From Cupriavidus taiwanensis LMG 19424 (lineage in GTDB: Bacteria > Pseudomonadota > Gammaproteobacteria > Burkholderiales > Burkholderiaceae): 64,000 nucleotides of DNA. The position numbers and the translations under genes are program-made. The notes below the pieces were generated by a model. The model was not told where the DNA came from and searched no databases. It saw nothing but the letters and a program-made list of their open reading frames with translations. Numbering within the stretch: position 1 is the stretch's first letter; each line of letters begins with the position of its first letter. The DNA lies in NCBI RefSeq assembly GCF_000069785.1, contig NC_010528.1:2480001-2544000 (forward strand). Reading direction: 5' to 3'. This document shows positions 17,681-26,787 of this stretch, piece by piece.

Positions 17681-18970
17681 ATGCTCTTGATGACGAGATT
17701 GCAAGGATCCCTACCGTTGGGGATCGACAAAGCTCTGTACCTGAGCGCCTGTGTTGTCCTGGCTGCGTTTCCCACGCTGATGTTTGTCAAGCCGTCGCTC
17801 AGCAACACCTGCTTCGGGCTGTTGCTGGGGTGGAGCGTCATCGCCCTGGCTGCCGGCGGCCGCGCTGCGCTGGCCGAATATGGCTGCATCCTGCGCCGCT
17901 ACTGGCCGTTCATGCTGGCCATGGCGGCGCTGCCGCTGGCCGTATTGCTCCAGCAACTGCTGGCCGGTGCCGATGACCCGCATGTGCCCTATCTATACCT
18001 GCGTTTTGCGCTGTTCATCGTTCTGGTCCCTGGCCTGCTGCGCCTGGGCCGGCGCGGCATGCAGAACATCCAGTTGGGCTTCGTCGCCTGTGCGCTGATA
18101 TCCGCCCTGTGGCTGCATGAAGTCGCCGCGGCAGGGCGTCCAAGCCATGTCGGCTTCTCCAATGTCATCCCCTTCGGCAACCTCGCCCTGCTGACCGGCA
18201 TGCTGGCCGTGATCTCGATCGGCTGGAACCGCCCCGGCGATCATTGGCTGGCCGGCCTGAAACTGCTGGGCGGTTTCGCGGGCCTGTACGCCTCATACAT
18301 GAGCGGCACCCGTGGCGGCTGGCTGGCGATTCCGGTGCTAGCGCTGATCGCGCTGGCGGCCTCGCGCAGGTTGACGCGGCTGCACAAGGCCGGGGTGCTG
18401 GCGGGGCTGGCCGGGCTGATGGCGCTGGGGTGGTTCAGCAGCGCGATGGTCCAGCAGAGGACGGCTGCGGTTGTATCCGAACTGTCCAAATTCTCTCAGC
18501 ATGTAACACTGGATACATCAATCGGAATACGGCTTCAGCTCTGGCAAGCCTCGCTTAGAATGCTGCAGGCCCATCCTTGGACTGGCGTAGGACCTGACAA
18601 CTACGAAGCTATATTGCAGTCGCTGGCAGCACAGCACGTGATTACACCGCTCGCCGCCACCTTGCCGCACGCGCACAATGACGTGCTCCACGCTGCGGCG
18701 ACGCTCGGCATTCTAGGCCTGCTGGCGGTGCTCGCCTTGTATCTCGTACCGATTGTGTTTTTCCTGCGCCACCTGCGCAGCGCAAACCGCGGCACACAGG
18801 TAGCCAGTGCCATGGGACTGGCGCTGTGCTTCGGCTTCATGGTTTTCGGCCTCACTGAAGCGATGTTCATAACGACACTCACCAACGCCTTCTACAGCTT
18901 GGTAATAGCCGTTTGCTTTTCCTACGTAGTTGTACACAAGAATGTAGCGCCGGCGCAGCCCGACCGTTGA
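17681..18970 (+). CDS. O-antigen ligase family membrane protein (WaaL/Wzy-like)
   Basis: A 429-residue polytopic inner-membrane protein with about eleven hydrophobic segments. The large periplasmic region and motif area (SGTRGGWLAIPVLALIAL, then WQASLRMLQAHPWTGVGPDN and PHAHNDVLHAAATLGILGLL) are characteristic of the O-antigen ligase/polymerase family PF04932. The conserved Arg of TRGG and the His of HAHND are the residues expected in ligases. It probably transfers undecaprenyl-linked glycan to lipid A-core. Wzy polymerases share this fold, so ligase is preferred only because another Wzy-like gene occurs at 36834. It is the first gene of the surface-polysaccharide locus. Confidence 0.8.
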   Translation: MLLMTRLQGSLPLGIDKALYLSACVVLAAFPTLMFVKPSLSNTCFGLLLGWSVIALAAGGRAALAEYGCILRRYWPFMLAMAALPLAVLLQQLLAGADDPHVPYLYLRFALFIVLVPGLLRLGRRGMQNIQLGFVACALISALWLHEVAAAGRPSHVGFSNVIPFGNLALLTGMLAVISIGWNRPGDHWLAGLKLLGGFAGLYASYMSGTRGGWLAIPVLALIALAASRRLTRLHKAGVLAGLAGLMALGWFSSAMVQQRTAAVVSELSKFSQHVTLDTSIGIRLQLWQASLRMLQAHPWTGVGPDNYEAILQSLAAQHVITPLAATLPHAHNDVLHAAATLGILGLLAVLALYLVPIVFFLRHLRSANRGTQVASAMGLALCFGFMVFGLTEAMFITTLTNAFYSLVIAVCFSYVVVHKNVAPAQPDR

Positions 18971-19196
18971 GCGACGAAGCCGGCGCCACGGTGGAGGCGC
19001 CGAATGTCGCCGAGGCTATGGCAACGATCGGTCGCCTTCGCACTTCGCTCCCGCCTTTGGCAAGCACTACCAATTGTGAGAAAGTGGCGGTCGAAAATCT
19101 TCCTTGCGCTATGGTGCCTGCCTTCACGATCGCCGCCTCCTCCACTGCCCTGCAAGCAGTTCCTTCCGCGCCTGCCAAGGTGCGCGCGAGACCGGC

Positions 19197-20459
19197 GTGA
19201 CCAGAAGGAAAGTTGCCGGCAATCTTGGCTGGATGCTGGGCGAGCGCGGGCTGCAGGTGGCAGGCGGCATCGGCATCGTGGCCATGCTGGCGCGCGGCAT
19301 GGGGCCGGAAGGCTTTGCCCATTTCCAGTATGCGCAGGCGGTGGTCTATATTGCCGCTTCGTTTGTGCTGATCTGCGGGAGCGAGGTGATCGTTCCTCGG
19401 CTGGTCGCCAACCCCGACCCGGCCGCGCAGCACCGCTTGCTGGCACATGGCTTCGGCTTGCGCTTCGCCGCTGGCATGATCGCCTACGTGCTGATCGGCG
19501 GATTCATGCTGGTGTCGCGCCCGGGGCCCGAGTTGTGGGTGCCGACGCTGATCCTGGGCTTCGCCGTGCTGCTGCGCGAACCGTTCGGCATCGTCACGGC
19601 CTGGATGCAGGCACATACGCGCACCCGACCCAATGCGATCTTCAGCCTGGTCGCGCTGGCGCTGAAGGCCATTTGCGTGGCGCTGCTGTTCCGCGCCGGC
19701 GTGCAAAGCGTTCCCTGGTATGCCATGGCCATCGTGCTGGAAACCGTCCTGGCGTCAGCCCTGCTCGGCCACTACTATCTGCACCGCGCGCCACGCACGC
19801 GTATCACCATGGATACCGCGCTGGCGCGGGAGCTGTTCAGCAATGGCGCTCTCTTCTGGGTGAGCTTCGTGCTGATGATGAGCTCGCGGCGCATTGACCA
19901 GCTGTTGCTCAAGCCCCTGGTACCGCTGAGCGAGTTTGGCGCGTATGCGGCGTCGATGCAGATTTTGGACAACTTCGTGGTGGTCGCCACCATCTTGTGC
20001 GCCGGCATCGCGCCCATCTATGTCTATGCACAACCGACGCTGGCCGTGGCCAGGCGCAATATTCTGAAGATTGCCGCCGGGATGCTGCTGGTCGGGGCGT
20101 CGGGCGCGCTGACCATTGCCTGGGGCGCTGACTGGATCGTGCACCTGCTCTACGGTTCGGCCTTCGCCTCCGCGGCCGGTCTGCTTCGACTGGCTGCCCT
20201 GGCCTCGATGCTGGTATTTGCGGATGTGGCCCTGACCTTGCTGCCGATCTACCTGCGCCAGCCCCGCCTCGTAGCCATCAAGTGGGCGCTGGTGTTCGCT
20301 GTCACTGTCGGCATCGACCTGATCGCGATTCCGGCGTACGGGGCCCATGGCGCTATCCTCGGCTACGCCATCGCCAATTTCCTGTCGGTCTTGTTCGGCC
20401 TTTGGATTTGGCTACGTGAAGGGCGTCGCGCCACCATGACGCGTGAGGCCAGTGCATGA
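19197..20459 (+). CDS. polysaccharide flippase family protein (Wzx-like), copy 1
   Basis: A 420-residue membrane protein of the MOP flippase superfamily with about twelve hydrophobic segments. It starts VTRRKVAGNLGWMLGERGLQ and continues with VAMLARGMGPEGFAHFQYAQ, matching the first two helices of Wzx-type transporters. It would move undecaprenyl-pyrophosphate-linked glycan repeats across the inner membrane. I chose GTG 19197 because homology-like sequence begins there; the open frame upstream to 19104 is unconserved. The next gene starts inside its stop codon (ATGA). The preceding 226 bases, 18971-19196, hold no recognisable gene on either strand. Confidence 0.85.
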   Translation: MTRRKVAGNLGWMLGERGLQVAGGIGIVAMLARGMGPEGFAHFQYAQAVVYIAASFVLICGSEVIVPRLVANPDPAAQHRLLAHGFGLRFAAGMIAYVLIGGFMLVSRPGPELWVPTLILGFAVLLREPFGIVTAWMQAHTRTRPNAIFSLVALALKAICVALLFRAGVQSVPWYAMAIVLETVLASALLGHYYLHRAPRTRITMDTALARELFSNGALFWVSFVLMMSSRRIDQLLLKPLVPLSEFGAYAASMQILDNFVVVATILCAGIAPIYVYAQPTLAVARRNILKIAAGMLLVGASGALTIAWGADWIVHLLYGSAFASAAGLLRLAALASMLVFADVALTLLPIYLRQPRLVAIKWALVFAVTVGIDLIAIPAYGAHGAILGYAIANFLSVLFGLWIWLREGRRATMTREASA

Positions 20460-21589
20460 CAGGGCTTCGCAACATCTGTTTTTTGACCGGCACCCTTAAT
20501 GCCATGGCCGGCGCCGAACGGATGACCGCTACCGTAGCCAATGCGCTGGCGGAACGCGGCCACCGCGTCAGTATCCTGAGCCTGTTCGATCAAGCCAGTT
20601 GCTTCCCGCTGCATCCAAATATCCATCACGATGCGCTGTTCACGCGACGCCCGTCCTTCAAGCGCAAGTACCTCGCCACCATTGCCGGCATCCGGCGCCA
20701 TTGCCGCGTGCGCAATATCGATGTACTGGTGCAGGTCGATACCATGCTGGCGCTGTTCGTGCTGCCTGCCACCATCGGCCTCGGCCTGCAGCAAATCGCC
20801 TGGGAACATTGCCACTTCGACGAGGACCTCGGCAGGATTGCGCGCCGCGGTGCCCGGCGACTGGCGGCACGATGGTGCGACCAAGTCGTGGTCCTGACGG
20901 AGCGGGATCGCAGGCGCTGGATGGAAGCGCTGCGTCCGCGCAGCGAAGTGGTCTGTATTCCGAATCCGCTGCCTTTCCCCCTGCCGGCACGCCCTGCGCC
21001 GCGCTCCGGCAAGCGCGTACTGGCCATGGGGCGGCTGGTCGCGGCCAAGGGCTTCGATGTACTGGTGCAGGCCTGGCAACAAGTGTCCGCCCAGGCGCCG
21101 GACTGGCACCTGGTGATTCACGGCGAAGGCGAAGAACGCGAAGCGCTCACCGCCCTGATCCACCAGCTTGGATTGGACGGCCGCGTCACGCTGCCGGGCA
21201 TTTCCCATGACGCGGCATTGACGTACGCGCAGGCATCGATTTTTTGCCTGAGCTCTCGCTACGAAGGCTTCGGCGTGGTGCTGATCGAAGCCATGGCATT
21301 CGGGCTGCCGATCGTGTCGACCGCTTGCGAGACCGGGCCGCGCGAATTGCTCACGCCAGGGCGGGACGCCGTGGTAGTGCCGGTCGACGATACCGACGCG
21401 CTTGCCGATGCCCTGCTGAAGGTCATCCGGGACCCGGGGCAGGCCACCCGCATCGGTGCGGCCGCCCGGGAAAAGGCGGCGGCCTATGCGATCGAGCCGA
21501 TTGCTCGCCGGTGGGAAGTCTTGCTGGATGGCCCGCGCGAAGCGGCGCAACAAGGACAGCGCCCGCCACCGACCACGCCGGCGCTCTGA
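20456..21589 (+). CDS. glycosyltransferase family 4 protein
   Basis: A 377-residue GT-B fold glycosyltransferase. The N-terminal part NICFLTGTLNAMAGAERMTA is the acceptor-side Rossmann start. The C-terminal nucleotide-sugar domain includes VLAMGRLVAAKGFDVLVQAW and the signature SSRYEGFGVVLIEAMAFGLP (from residue 262), with the EX7E glutamates typical of retaining GT4 enzymes. No membrane segments, so it acts at the cytoplasmic face. It overlaps the flippase stop by four bases, so both are translated together. Donor and acceptor sugars cannot be assigned. It converges with waaA; the 33-base gap contains small hairpins without a T-run. Confidence 0.9.
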   Translation: MTGLRNICFLTGTLNAMAGAERMTATVANALAERGHRVSILSLFDQASCFPLHPNIHHDALFTRRPSFKRKYLATIAGIRRHCRVRNIDVLVQVDTMLALFVLPATIGLGLQQIAWEHCHFDEDLGRIARRGARRLAARWCDQVVVLTERDRRRWMEALRPRSEVVCIPNPLPFPLPARPAPRSGKRVLAMGRLVAAKGFDVLVQAWQQVSAQAPDWHLVIHGEGEEREALTALIHQLGLDGRVTLPGISHDAALTYAQASIFCLSSRYEGFGVVLIEAMAFGLPIVSTACETGPRELLTPGRDAVVVPVDDTDALADALLKVIRDPGQATRIGAAAREKAAAYAIEPIARRWEVLLDGPREAAQQGQRPPPTTPAL

Positions 21590-21622
21590 CTATCGCTCGT
21601 GCCGCATCGGCACCCCTGCCTG

Positions 21623-22915
21623 TCAGGTGCCGAGCGCCTGCGCCAGCGCCGCCAGCGTCCTCACCGTGGCGCCGCGATGCAGTCCGGCAAAGGTATGCGC
21701 GTTGGCCCGCATCTCTGCCAGCGCCGCAGGGTCGGACAGGATCTTTGCCGCCGCCCTGACCAGTTCGTCCGCATTGGCTACGCGCATGCAGGCAGCAGCA
21801 GCAATGGCATCTTCGGTCGCCTGCGCGAAGTTGAAGGTATGCGGGCCGATCAGTACCGGCGTGCCGACCGCGCACGCCTCGATAAGGTTCTGCCCGCCTA
21901 GCGGCATCAGACTTCCGCCGATGAAGGCGAGGTCGGAAGCAGCGAAATACATCGCCATCTCCCCCATCGAATCGCCCAGCACCACGTCGGCGGTGATCGG
22001 GGAAGACAATTGGTCGACCTCGAGCGTGCTGCGCCGTTGCATGCTGAAGCCGGCGCGCGTAACCATGGCAGCCACTTCGTCGAACCGCTGCGGGTGCCGC
22101 GGCACCAACAACAGCGCGGGCCGCGGCGTATCGCCGGCTAACGTCTGCCAGCGTGAGAAGGCGTCGAGCAGCATCGGCTCCTCGCCTTCGCGGGTACTGG
22201 CGGCGGCCAGCACGGTACGCGCGCCGAAGCCTTGCCGCAGGCGTGCGCCCTGCTCCATCCCGGTCCTCGACGGCTGCATGTCGAACTTCAGGTTGCCGGT
22301 GACCTCCACGGTTGCCAGGCCCAGGCCCTGAAAGCGTTCGGCATCACCAGCGGTCTGCGCCAGCACGCCGGCAAAGTCGCCGTACAGCGCCGCTGCGGCG
22401 CGACCAAAGCGGGCGGTACGCCGGTAACTGCGCGGAGACAGGCGGGCATTGACCAGGAACAGCGGCACGCCGGCCCGGCGCGCACCCCGCACGAGGTTGG
22501 GCCAGACTTCGGTTTCCATCAGCATCCCCGCCACCGGGCGGAAATACCGCAGGAAACGGCCGACGAGCCACGGCAAGTCATAAGGCAAATAGCACTGGAG
22601 AATGCGCGGCTCCTTGCCGAACAGCTGCGCACCGGTCTGACGACCGGTCGGCGTCATATGCGTCAACAGCAGACGATGTCCTGGGTAGGCCGCCAGCAGC
22701 GCTTCGATCAGCGGTTGCGCGGCCCGCGTTTCTCCAACCGATACCGCGTGCACCCAGAGCCATTGCCCCTGCGCCGGCAGATGGCCGTAGGCACCCAATC
22801 GCTCTCCCACGTGCTGCAGATATCCCGGCTCCTTGCGCGCGCGCCAGGCCAGGCGCAACAGCGCGACGGGCAGTGCCACCAGCCACAACATGCTATAGAC
22901 GAACCGCAGCATCAA
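21623..22915 (-). CDS. waaA: 3-deoxy-D-manno-octulosonic acid (Kdo) transferase
   Basis: A 430-residue GT30 enzyme that adds Kdo from CMP-Kdo to the lipid A precursor at the cytoplasmic face of the inner membrane. An N-terminal anchor (MLRFVYSMLWLVALPVALLR) precedes the Kdo-transferase domain. Its conserved WVHAVSVGETRAAQPLIEAL contains the catalytic Glu. Further motifs are PYDLPWLVGRFLRYFRPVAG and the CMP-Kdo-site region MLMETEVWPNLVRGARRAGV and GGSLMPLGGQNLIEACAVGT. Its ATG overlaps the stop of waaC (ATGA), so the two inner-core genes are coupled. Confidence 0.96.
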   Translation of the reverse strand: MMLRFVYSMLWLVALPVALLRLAWRARKEPGYLQHVGERLGAYGHLPAQGQWLWVHAVSVGETRAAQPLIEALLAAYPGHRLLLTHMTPTGRQTGAQLFGKEPRILQCYLPYDLPWLVGRFLRYFRPVAGMLMETEVWPNLVRGARRAGVPLFLVNARLSPRSYRRTARFGRAAAALYGDFAGVLAQTAGDAERFQGLGLATVEVTGNLKFDMQPSRTGMEQGARLRQGFGARTVLAAASTREGEEPMLLDAFSRWQTLAGDTPRPALLLVPRHPQRFDEVAAMVTRAGFSMQRRSTLEVDQLSSPITADVVLGDSMGEMAMYFAASDLAFIGGSLMPLGGQNLIEACAVGTPVLIGPHTFNFAQATEDAIAAAACMRVANADELVRAAAKILSDPAALAEMRANAHTFAGLHRGATVRTLAALAQALGT

Positions 22916-24009
22916 TGCCCTGCCCTGCTGACGCGCCGGGCCGCCGCGATGACCTCGTGGACCGACGGCACCGTGCCATCGTCGCCGACGTTGGCGATGC
23001 GGTCAGACCAGTATCCCTCGGTCTTCCAGCGCCAGGTCGCGGTATAAATCTCGACGGTGGGCCGGCACAGTGCGGCCGCGATATGGACCAGCCCGGTATC
23101 GACGCCGATGACGACCTCTGCACGGTTGATCAGGCCAAACCCCTGCATCACCGAGAAGCGCGGCAGCACCCGTGCCTGCGGCGCGCCTGCGGCGATCTCT
23201 TCGGCGGCACGGCGCTCCGCCTCATTGCCCCAGGGCAACAGCATGACCAACCCATCAGCCAGCAACTGCCGGCCAAGTGCATGCCAGTTCGATACCGCCC
23301 ACTTTTTCTTCGCGCCGGCGGTCGCATGAAAACACACCGCATAGCGCGCAGGCAGGCCGGCCCAAATCGGGTCATCCACGTGCAGCGTCTGCGCCGCGTC
23401 GCCGAAGAACCGCGGTGGCTCGGTCGGTTCCACCCCGGTCAGCGCCGCGCCCAGCAGGCGCGAGCGCCGCACCGAATGGGTCTGTCGCGGCACGCGCACC
23501 GGCGCGGTATAAAGCAGCCGCGCGGCCGGTTCGTAGCCCGAGCCCTGCGTGGCATTGCCCAGCCCGATGATTGGCGCAGCGGGCGCACGCCAGGCAGCGC
23601 GTGCCACCACCGCGGTCTTGAGCAGCCCCTGGCTTTCGATTACCGCGTCATAGCTGTCCTGGCGCAAGGCGTCGCGCAGCGCGCCAACCTGACGCCAGGT
23701 GGCAGACTGGTAGAAACGCTTGCGCCAGCGCCGCAGCGCGAACGGGATGACACGACGCACGTCCGGCAGCAGGCGCACCAGGTCAACGTAGCCCTCTTCC
23801 ACGACCCAGTCGATCTCGGCATGCGGCCAGCGTGCGCGCAGGTCGTGCACCAAGGGCATGTTGTGCACGACATCGCCCAGCGACGAGACCTTGACCAGCA
23901 AGATGCGCGGCCGCTCCGGCAACGCGAACGGTACCGCCTGCGGCTTAACCTGGATCACGCCGGACGTTTCCGCTTCCTGCGGCACACCCTCAGAACGGGA
24001 GCTGAGCAT
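22912..24009 (-). CDS. waaC: LPS heptosyltransferase I
   Basis: A 365-residue GT9 enzyme that adds the first L-glycero-D-manno-heptose to Kdo2-lipid A. The N-terminal core RILLVKVSSLGDVVHNMPLV is typical of WaaC. Later motifs are FHATAGAKKKWAVSNWHALG and VIGVDTGLVHIAAALCRPTV, the ADP-heptose site. About 34 residues precede the core; the ATG at 24009 overlaps the end of the phosphohexomutase gene by 20 bases, while a GTG at 23958 would give a shorter N-terminus. The run algC-waaC-waaA is on the minus strand between plus-strand polysaccharide genes. Confidence 0.94.
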   Translation of the reverse strand: MLSSRSEGVPQEAETSGVIQVKPQAVPFALPERPRILLVKVSSLGDVVHNMPLVHDLRARWPHAEIDWVVEEGYVDLVRLLPDVRRVIPFALRRWRKRFYQSATWRQVGALRDALRQDSYDAVIESQGLLKTAVVARAAWRAPAAPIIGLGNATQGSGYEPAARLLYTAPVRVPRQTHSVRRSRLLGAALTGVEPTEPPRFFGDAAQTLHVDDPIWAGLPARYAVCFHATAGAKKKWAVSNWHALGRQLLADGLVMLLPWGNEAERRAAEEIAAGAPQARVLPRFSVMQGFGLINRAEVVIGVDTGLVHIAAALCRPTVEIYTATWRWKTEGYWSDRIANVGDDGTVPSVHEVIAAARRVSRAGH

Positions 24010-25375
24010 CCGGTTTCTCTGCCAGGATCACACGTTTGAACTCAGCCTGAATCCGTGCCAGCGCGGCATCGTTATCGGCCTCGAAGCGCATCACCACCAC
24101 CGGCGTGGTATTGGAAGGGCGGGCAAGGCCGAAGCCATCGGCATACTCGACCCGAACTCCATCAATGGTGATGACCTCGCGCGCGCCGTCGAAGCTGGCG
24201 TTGGCCTTGATCTTGTCGAGCAGCGTGAACGGCTCACCCTCTGCGCACTTCAGCTGCAACTCGGGCGTGTTGTTGGCGTTCGGCAGCGCATTGAGGACCG
24301 CGCTGGGATCGGCGTGGCGCGACAGGATCTCGAGCAGCCGGGCACCCGTGTACAGGCCATCGTCAAAGCCATACCAGCGATCCTTGAAGAACACGTGTCC
24401 GCTCATCTCGCCGGCGATTGGCGCGCCGGTTTCCTTGAGCTTGGCCTTCACCAGGGAATGGCCGGTCTTCCACATCAGCGGCTCGCCCCCATGCTGCCGG
24501 ATCCACGGTGCCAGTTTGCCGGTGCACTTGACGTCGTAGATCACCTGCGCCCCCGGATTGCGCGCCAGGATTTCTTCGGCGAACAGCATCAGCTGGCGGT
24601 CCGGGAAAATCACCTGCCCGTCCTTGGTGACAACACCCAGCCGGTCGCCATCGCCATCGAAAGCGAGGCCCAGTTCGCAATCCGTCTCGCGCAGGCATCG
24701 CATCAGATCCTGCAGGTTCTCGACATGAGCGGGGTCGGGATGATGGTTCGGGAAATTACCGTCGACTTCGCAAAACAGTTCCGTTACCTCGCAACCGAGC
24801 CCACGGAACAGGTCGCCCACGAAGGCACCGGCGACGCCATTGCCGGCATCCAGCGCAATCTTCATGGGCCGGGACAGCTTGACATCGCTCAGGATACGGT
24901 CGAGATACCTCTGACGCACATTCACCTCGCGATACGCACCGGCACCGCTTGCAAAGGCGCCGGCCTCGATGCGCTGGTGCAGCGCCTTGATTTGCTCGCC
25001 GTAGATAGCCTTGCCCGCCAGAACCATCTTGAACCCGTTGTAGTCCGGCGGGTTGTGGCTCCCGGTGACCATGATGCCCGAGGTTGCGGCCACGCCGTCC
25101 AGTTCGATGTTCGTAGCAAGGTAGACCATCGGCGTGGCCACCATGCCCAGGTCGATGACGTCCATGCCAGAGGCCCGGAGGCCTTCAATCAGTCCGCTGA
25201 TGAGATCAGGGCCAGAGAGCCGGCCGTCGCGGCCGACAACGACAGCCTTTTCGCCAGCTTCCGCCGCGGCAGAACCGAATGAGAGGCCGATCTGGCGGGC
25301 CACATCCCTAGTAAGCGTCTTACCGACGATGCCGCGGATGTCATAGGCTTTGAAGATGGAGGGATCGAGTCTCAT
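23990..25375 (-). CDS. algC: phosphomannomutase/phosphoglucomutase (AlgC/ManB type)
   Basis: A 461-residue alpha-D-phosphohexomutase of AlgC length. It interconverts hexose 6-phosphate and 1-phosphate, feeding GDP-mannose and dTDP- or UDP-glucose pathways for LPS and exopolysaccharide. SIFKAYDIRGIVGKTLT is the N-terminal motif. The catalytic phosphoserine loop reads GIMVTGSHNPPDYNGFK (Ser near residue 107), the metal site FDGDGDRLG, the sugar-specificity loop GEMSGHVFFKDRWYGFDDG and the phosphate-binding tail RPSNTTPVVVMRFEAD. All catalytic motifs are intact. It supplies precursors to the rfb genes and the glycosyltransferases of this region; the gene is divergent from a glycosyltransferase gene. 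Confidence 0.94.
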   Translation of the reverse strand: MRLDPSIFKAYDIRGIVGKTLTRDVARQIGLSFGSAAAEAGEKAVVVGRDGRLSGPDLISGLIEGLRASGMDVIDLGMVATPMVYLATNIELDGVAATSGIMVTGSHNPPDYNGFKMVLAGKAIYGEQIKALHQRIEAGAFASGAGAYREVNVRQRYLDRILSDVKLSRPMKIALDAGNGVAGAFVGDLFRGLGCEVTELFCEVDGNFPNHHPDPAHVENLQDLMRCLRETDCELGLAFDGDGDRLGVVTKDGQVIFPDRQLMLFAEEILARNPGAQVIYDVKCTGKLAPWIRQHGGEPLMWKTGHSLVKAKLKETGAPIAGEMSGHVFFKDRWYGFDDGLYTGARLLEILSRHADPSAVLNALPNANNTPELQLKCAEGEPFTLLDKIKANASFDGAREVITIDGVRVEYADGFGLARPSNTTPVVVMRFEADNDAALARIQAEFKRVILAEKPDAQLPF

Positions 25376-25445
25376 GGAGATTCCTGAAGTAGTGGCTCAG
25401 CCGTGTGGCCCGCAAGGGCCAATCACGGGGTGCCGGAGGAGGTAT

Positions 25446-25479
25446 TTTGCCGGATTGCTCGACGGGCGGGCGGTATAAT
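25446..25479 (+). promoter_or_regulatory. probable promoter of the GT4-PHPT-GT4 operon
   Basis: A perfect TATAAT at 25474-25479 lies in the 185-base divergent gap before the glycosyltransferase gene. It sits in a GC-rich context (GGGCGGTATAATCGCC), and TTGCCG (25447-25452) upstream is a loose -35 with a long spacer. Expected transcription start is about 25486, giving a leader of some 75 bases. Confidence 0.5.
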
Positions 25480-25560
25480 CGCCGCTTTGGTAACCATGCG
25501 CCCTATTCTTGCCATCTGCACGGCGCTTCGCGCCTTGGCGGGGGCAAATGTATTCATGCC

Positions 25561-26787
25561 ATGCGGCGGACCGACAAGCCGGCGCTCGAGACAAGTCCCA
25601 TTCGCCGCTGCCAACCCTCATCTGCGCCAGCGAAGGCGCATGCACCCTTGCCATCCCGAATCCAGACCACCATCCGGCCGCGCATCGCCTGCCTGATCAC
25701 CAACTCGGAGATCGGCGGTGCGCAGTCGCATGTGGCGGATTTGCTGCAATCGGCAGATGGCCAAGCCGACATGGTACTACTGGCCGGTGGGCAAGGCCCT
25801 TTGCTCGACGTCGCGCAGCGGATCGACATCCCGGTGATCCGGCTGCAGCAACTGGACAATGCGCTCTCTCCGGTGCGCGCACTAGCAGCGATGCGCGAGC
25901 TGCTGCAAGCGTTGCGCCGGGCCGCGCCTGACCTGATTCATGCCCATAGCGCCAAGGCTGGAGCACTCGGCAGGATTGCAGGCCTGCTGCTTGGCATTCC
26001 AGTGGTTTATACCGTTCACGGCTTTGCCTTCAAGCCGCAGGCGCCAGTGCGGCAACGCGTTGCGGCACGCATGGCTGAGAGCATCCTTGCACCGCTCACT
26101 GCACGCATCATTTGTGTGGCCGAAGCGGAGAAGGACCTGGCCCGCAGGCTGCCGATCCGTCCCGAACGCCTGGTCGTGATCCCGAACGGCATCGCCGACA
26201 GCAGCGCGCGCGCCAGACCGGAAGCACCCCTGCGCAGGATCATCATGGTGGCCCGCCTTGCGCCGCCTAAGCGACCTGACCTGACCATCCGCGCGTTCGC
26301 GCGTGCGGGCATACCGGATTGCGAACTTGTCATCACCGGCGACGGCCCTCAGCGCCCCGCTCTGCAGAGGCTGGCAGACGAACTCGCGCCAGGACGCATT
26401 CGCTTCACGGGCAGCATCGACAATGTTCCGGCGCTGCTGGCGACGGCGCAGATCTTCGTCCTTACCTCGGATCATGAAGGCTTCCCGTTGTCAGTGCTCG
26501 AAGCCATGCGTGCCGGATTGCCGGTCGTTGCCTCGGACCTTCCCGGGATACGCGAACAGCTCGACAGCGGCCAGTGCGGCGAGTTGCTGCCGGGGAACGA
26601 CGAGTCCGCCTTGGCCGACGCCCTGTCAGGGCTGGCGCGGGATGCCAACCGGCGCGCTACCCTGGGCGATGCCGCGCGCCGCCGCTGGCAACAGCATTAC
26701 GGCCTGGATCGGATGACACAAGCCACGTGGGCCGTATATCAGGACGTACTCGGGAACAGAGCCCGCGCAGCACGGGTGCCGACATGA
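25561..26787 (+). CDS. glycosyltransferase family 4 protein
   Basis: A GT-B glycosyltransferase of about 408 residues from the ATG at 25561. RIACLITNSEIGGAQSHVAD begins the acceptor domain. PDLIHAHSAKAGALGRIAGL and YTVHGFAFKP are typical of enzymes acting on undecaprenyl-linked acceptors. The C-terminal donor domain carries VVIPNGI, IIMVARLAPPKRPDLTIRAF and SDHEGFPLSVLEAMRAGLP with the EX7E pair. The frame stays open upstream to 25405, but that part crosses the promoter TATAAT, so the later start is preferred. Its stop overlaps the start of the sugar-phosphate transferase gene, suggesting it adds a sugar early in the same glycan. Confidence 0.88.
   Translation: MRRTDKPALETSPIRRCQPSSAPAKAHAPLPSRIQTTIRPRIACLITNSEIGGAQSHVADLLQSADGQADMVLLAGGQGPLLDVAQRIDIPVIRLQQLDNALSPVRALAAMRELLQALRRAAPDLIHAHSAKAGALGRIAGLLLGIPVVYTVHGFAFKPQAPVRQRVAARMAESILAPLTARIICVAEAEKDLARRLPIRPERLVVIPNGIADSSARARPEAPLRRIIMVARLAPPKRPDLTIRAFARAGIPDCELVITGDGPQRPALQRLADELAPGRIRFTGSIDNVPALLATAQIFVLTSDHEGFPLSVLEAMRAGLPVVASDLPGIREQLDSGQCGELLPGNDESALADALSGLARDANRRATLGDAARRRWQQHYGLDRMTQATWAVYQDVLGNRARAARVPT

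Noticed and set aside
21596..21632. Hairpins between the convergent glycosyltransferase and waaA genes as a terminator
   Set aside because: Stems such as GTGCCG/CGGCAC exist but no T-run follows on either strand.
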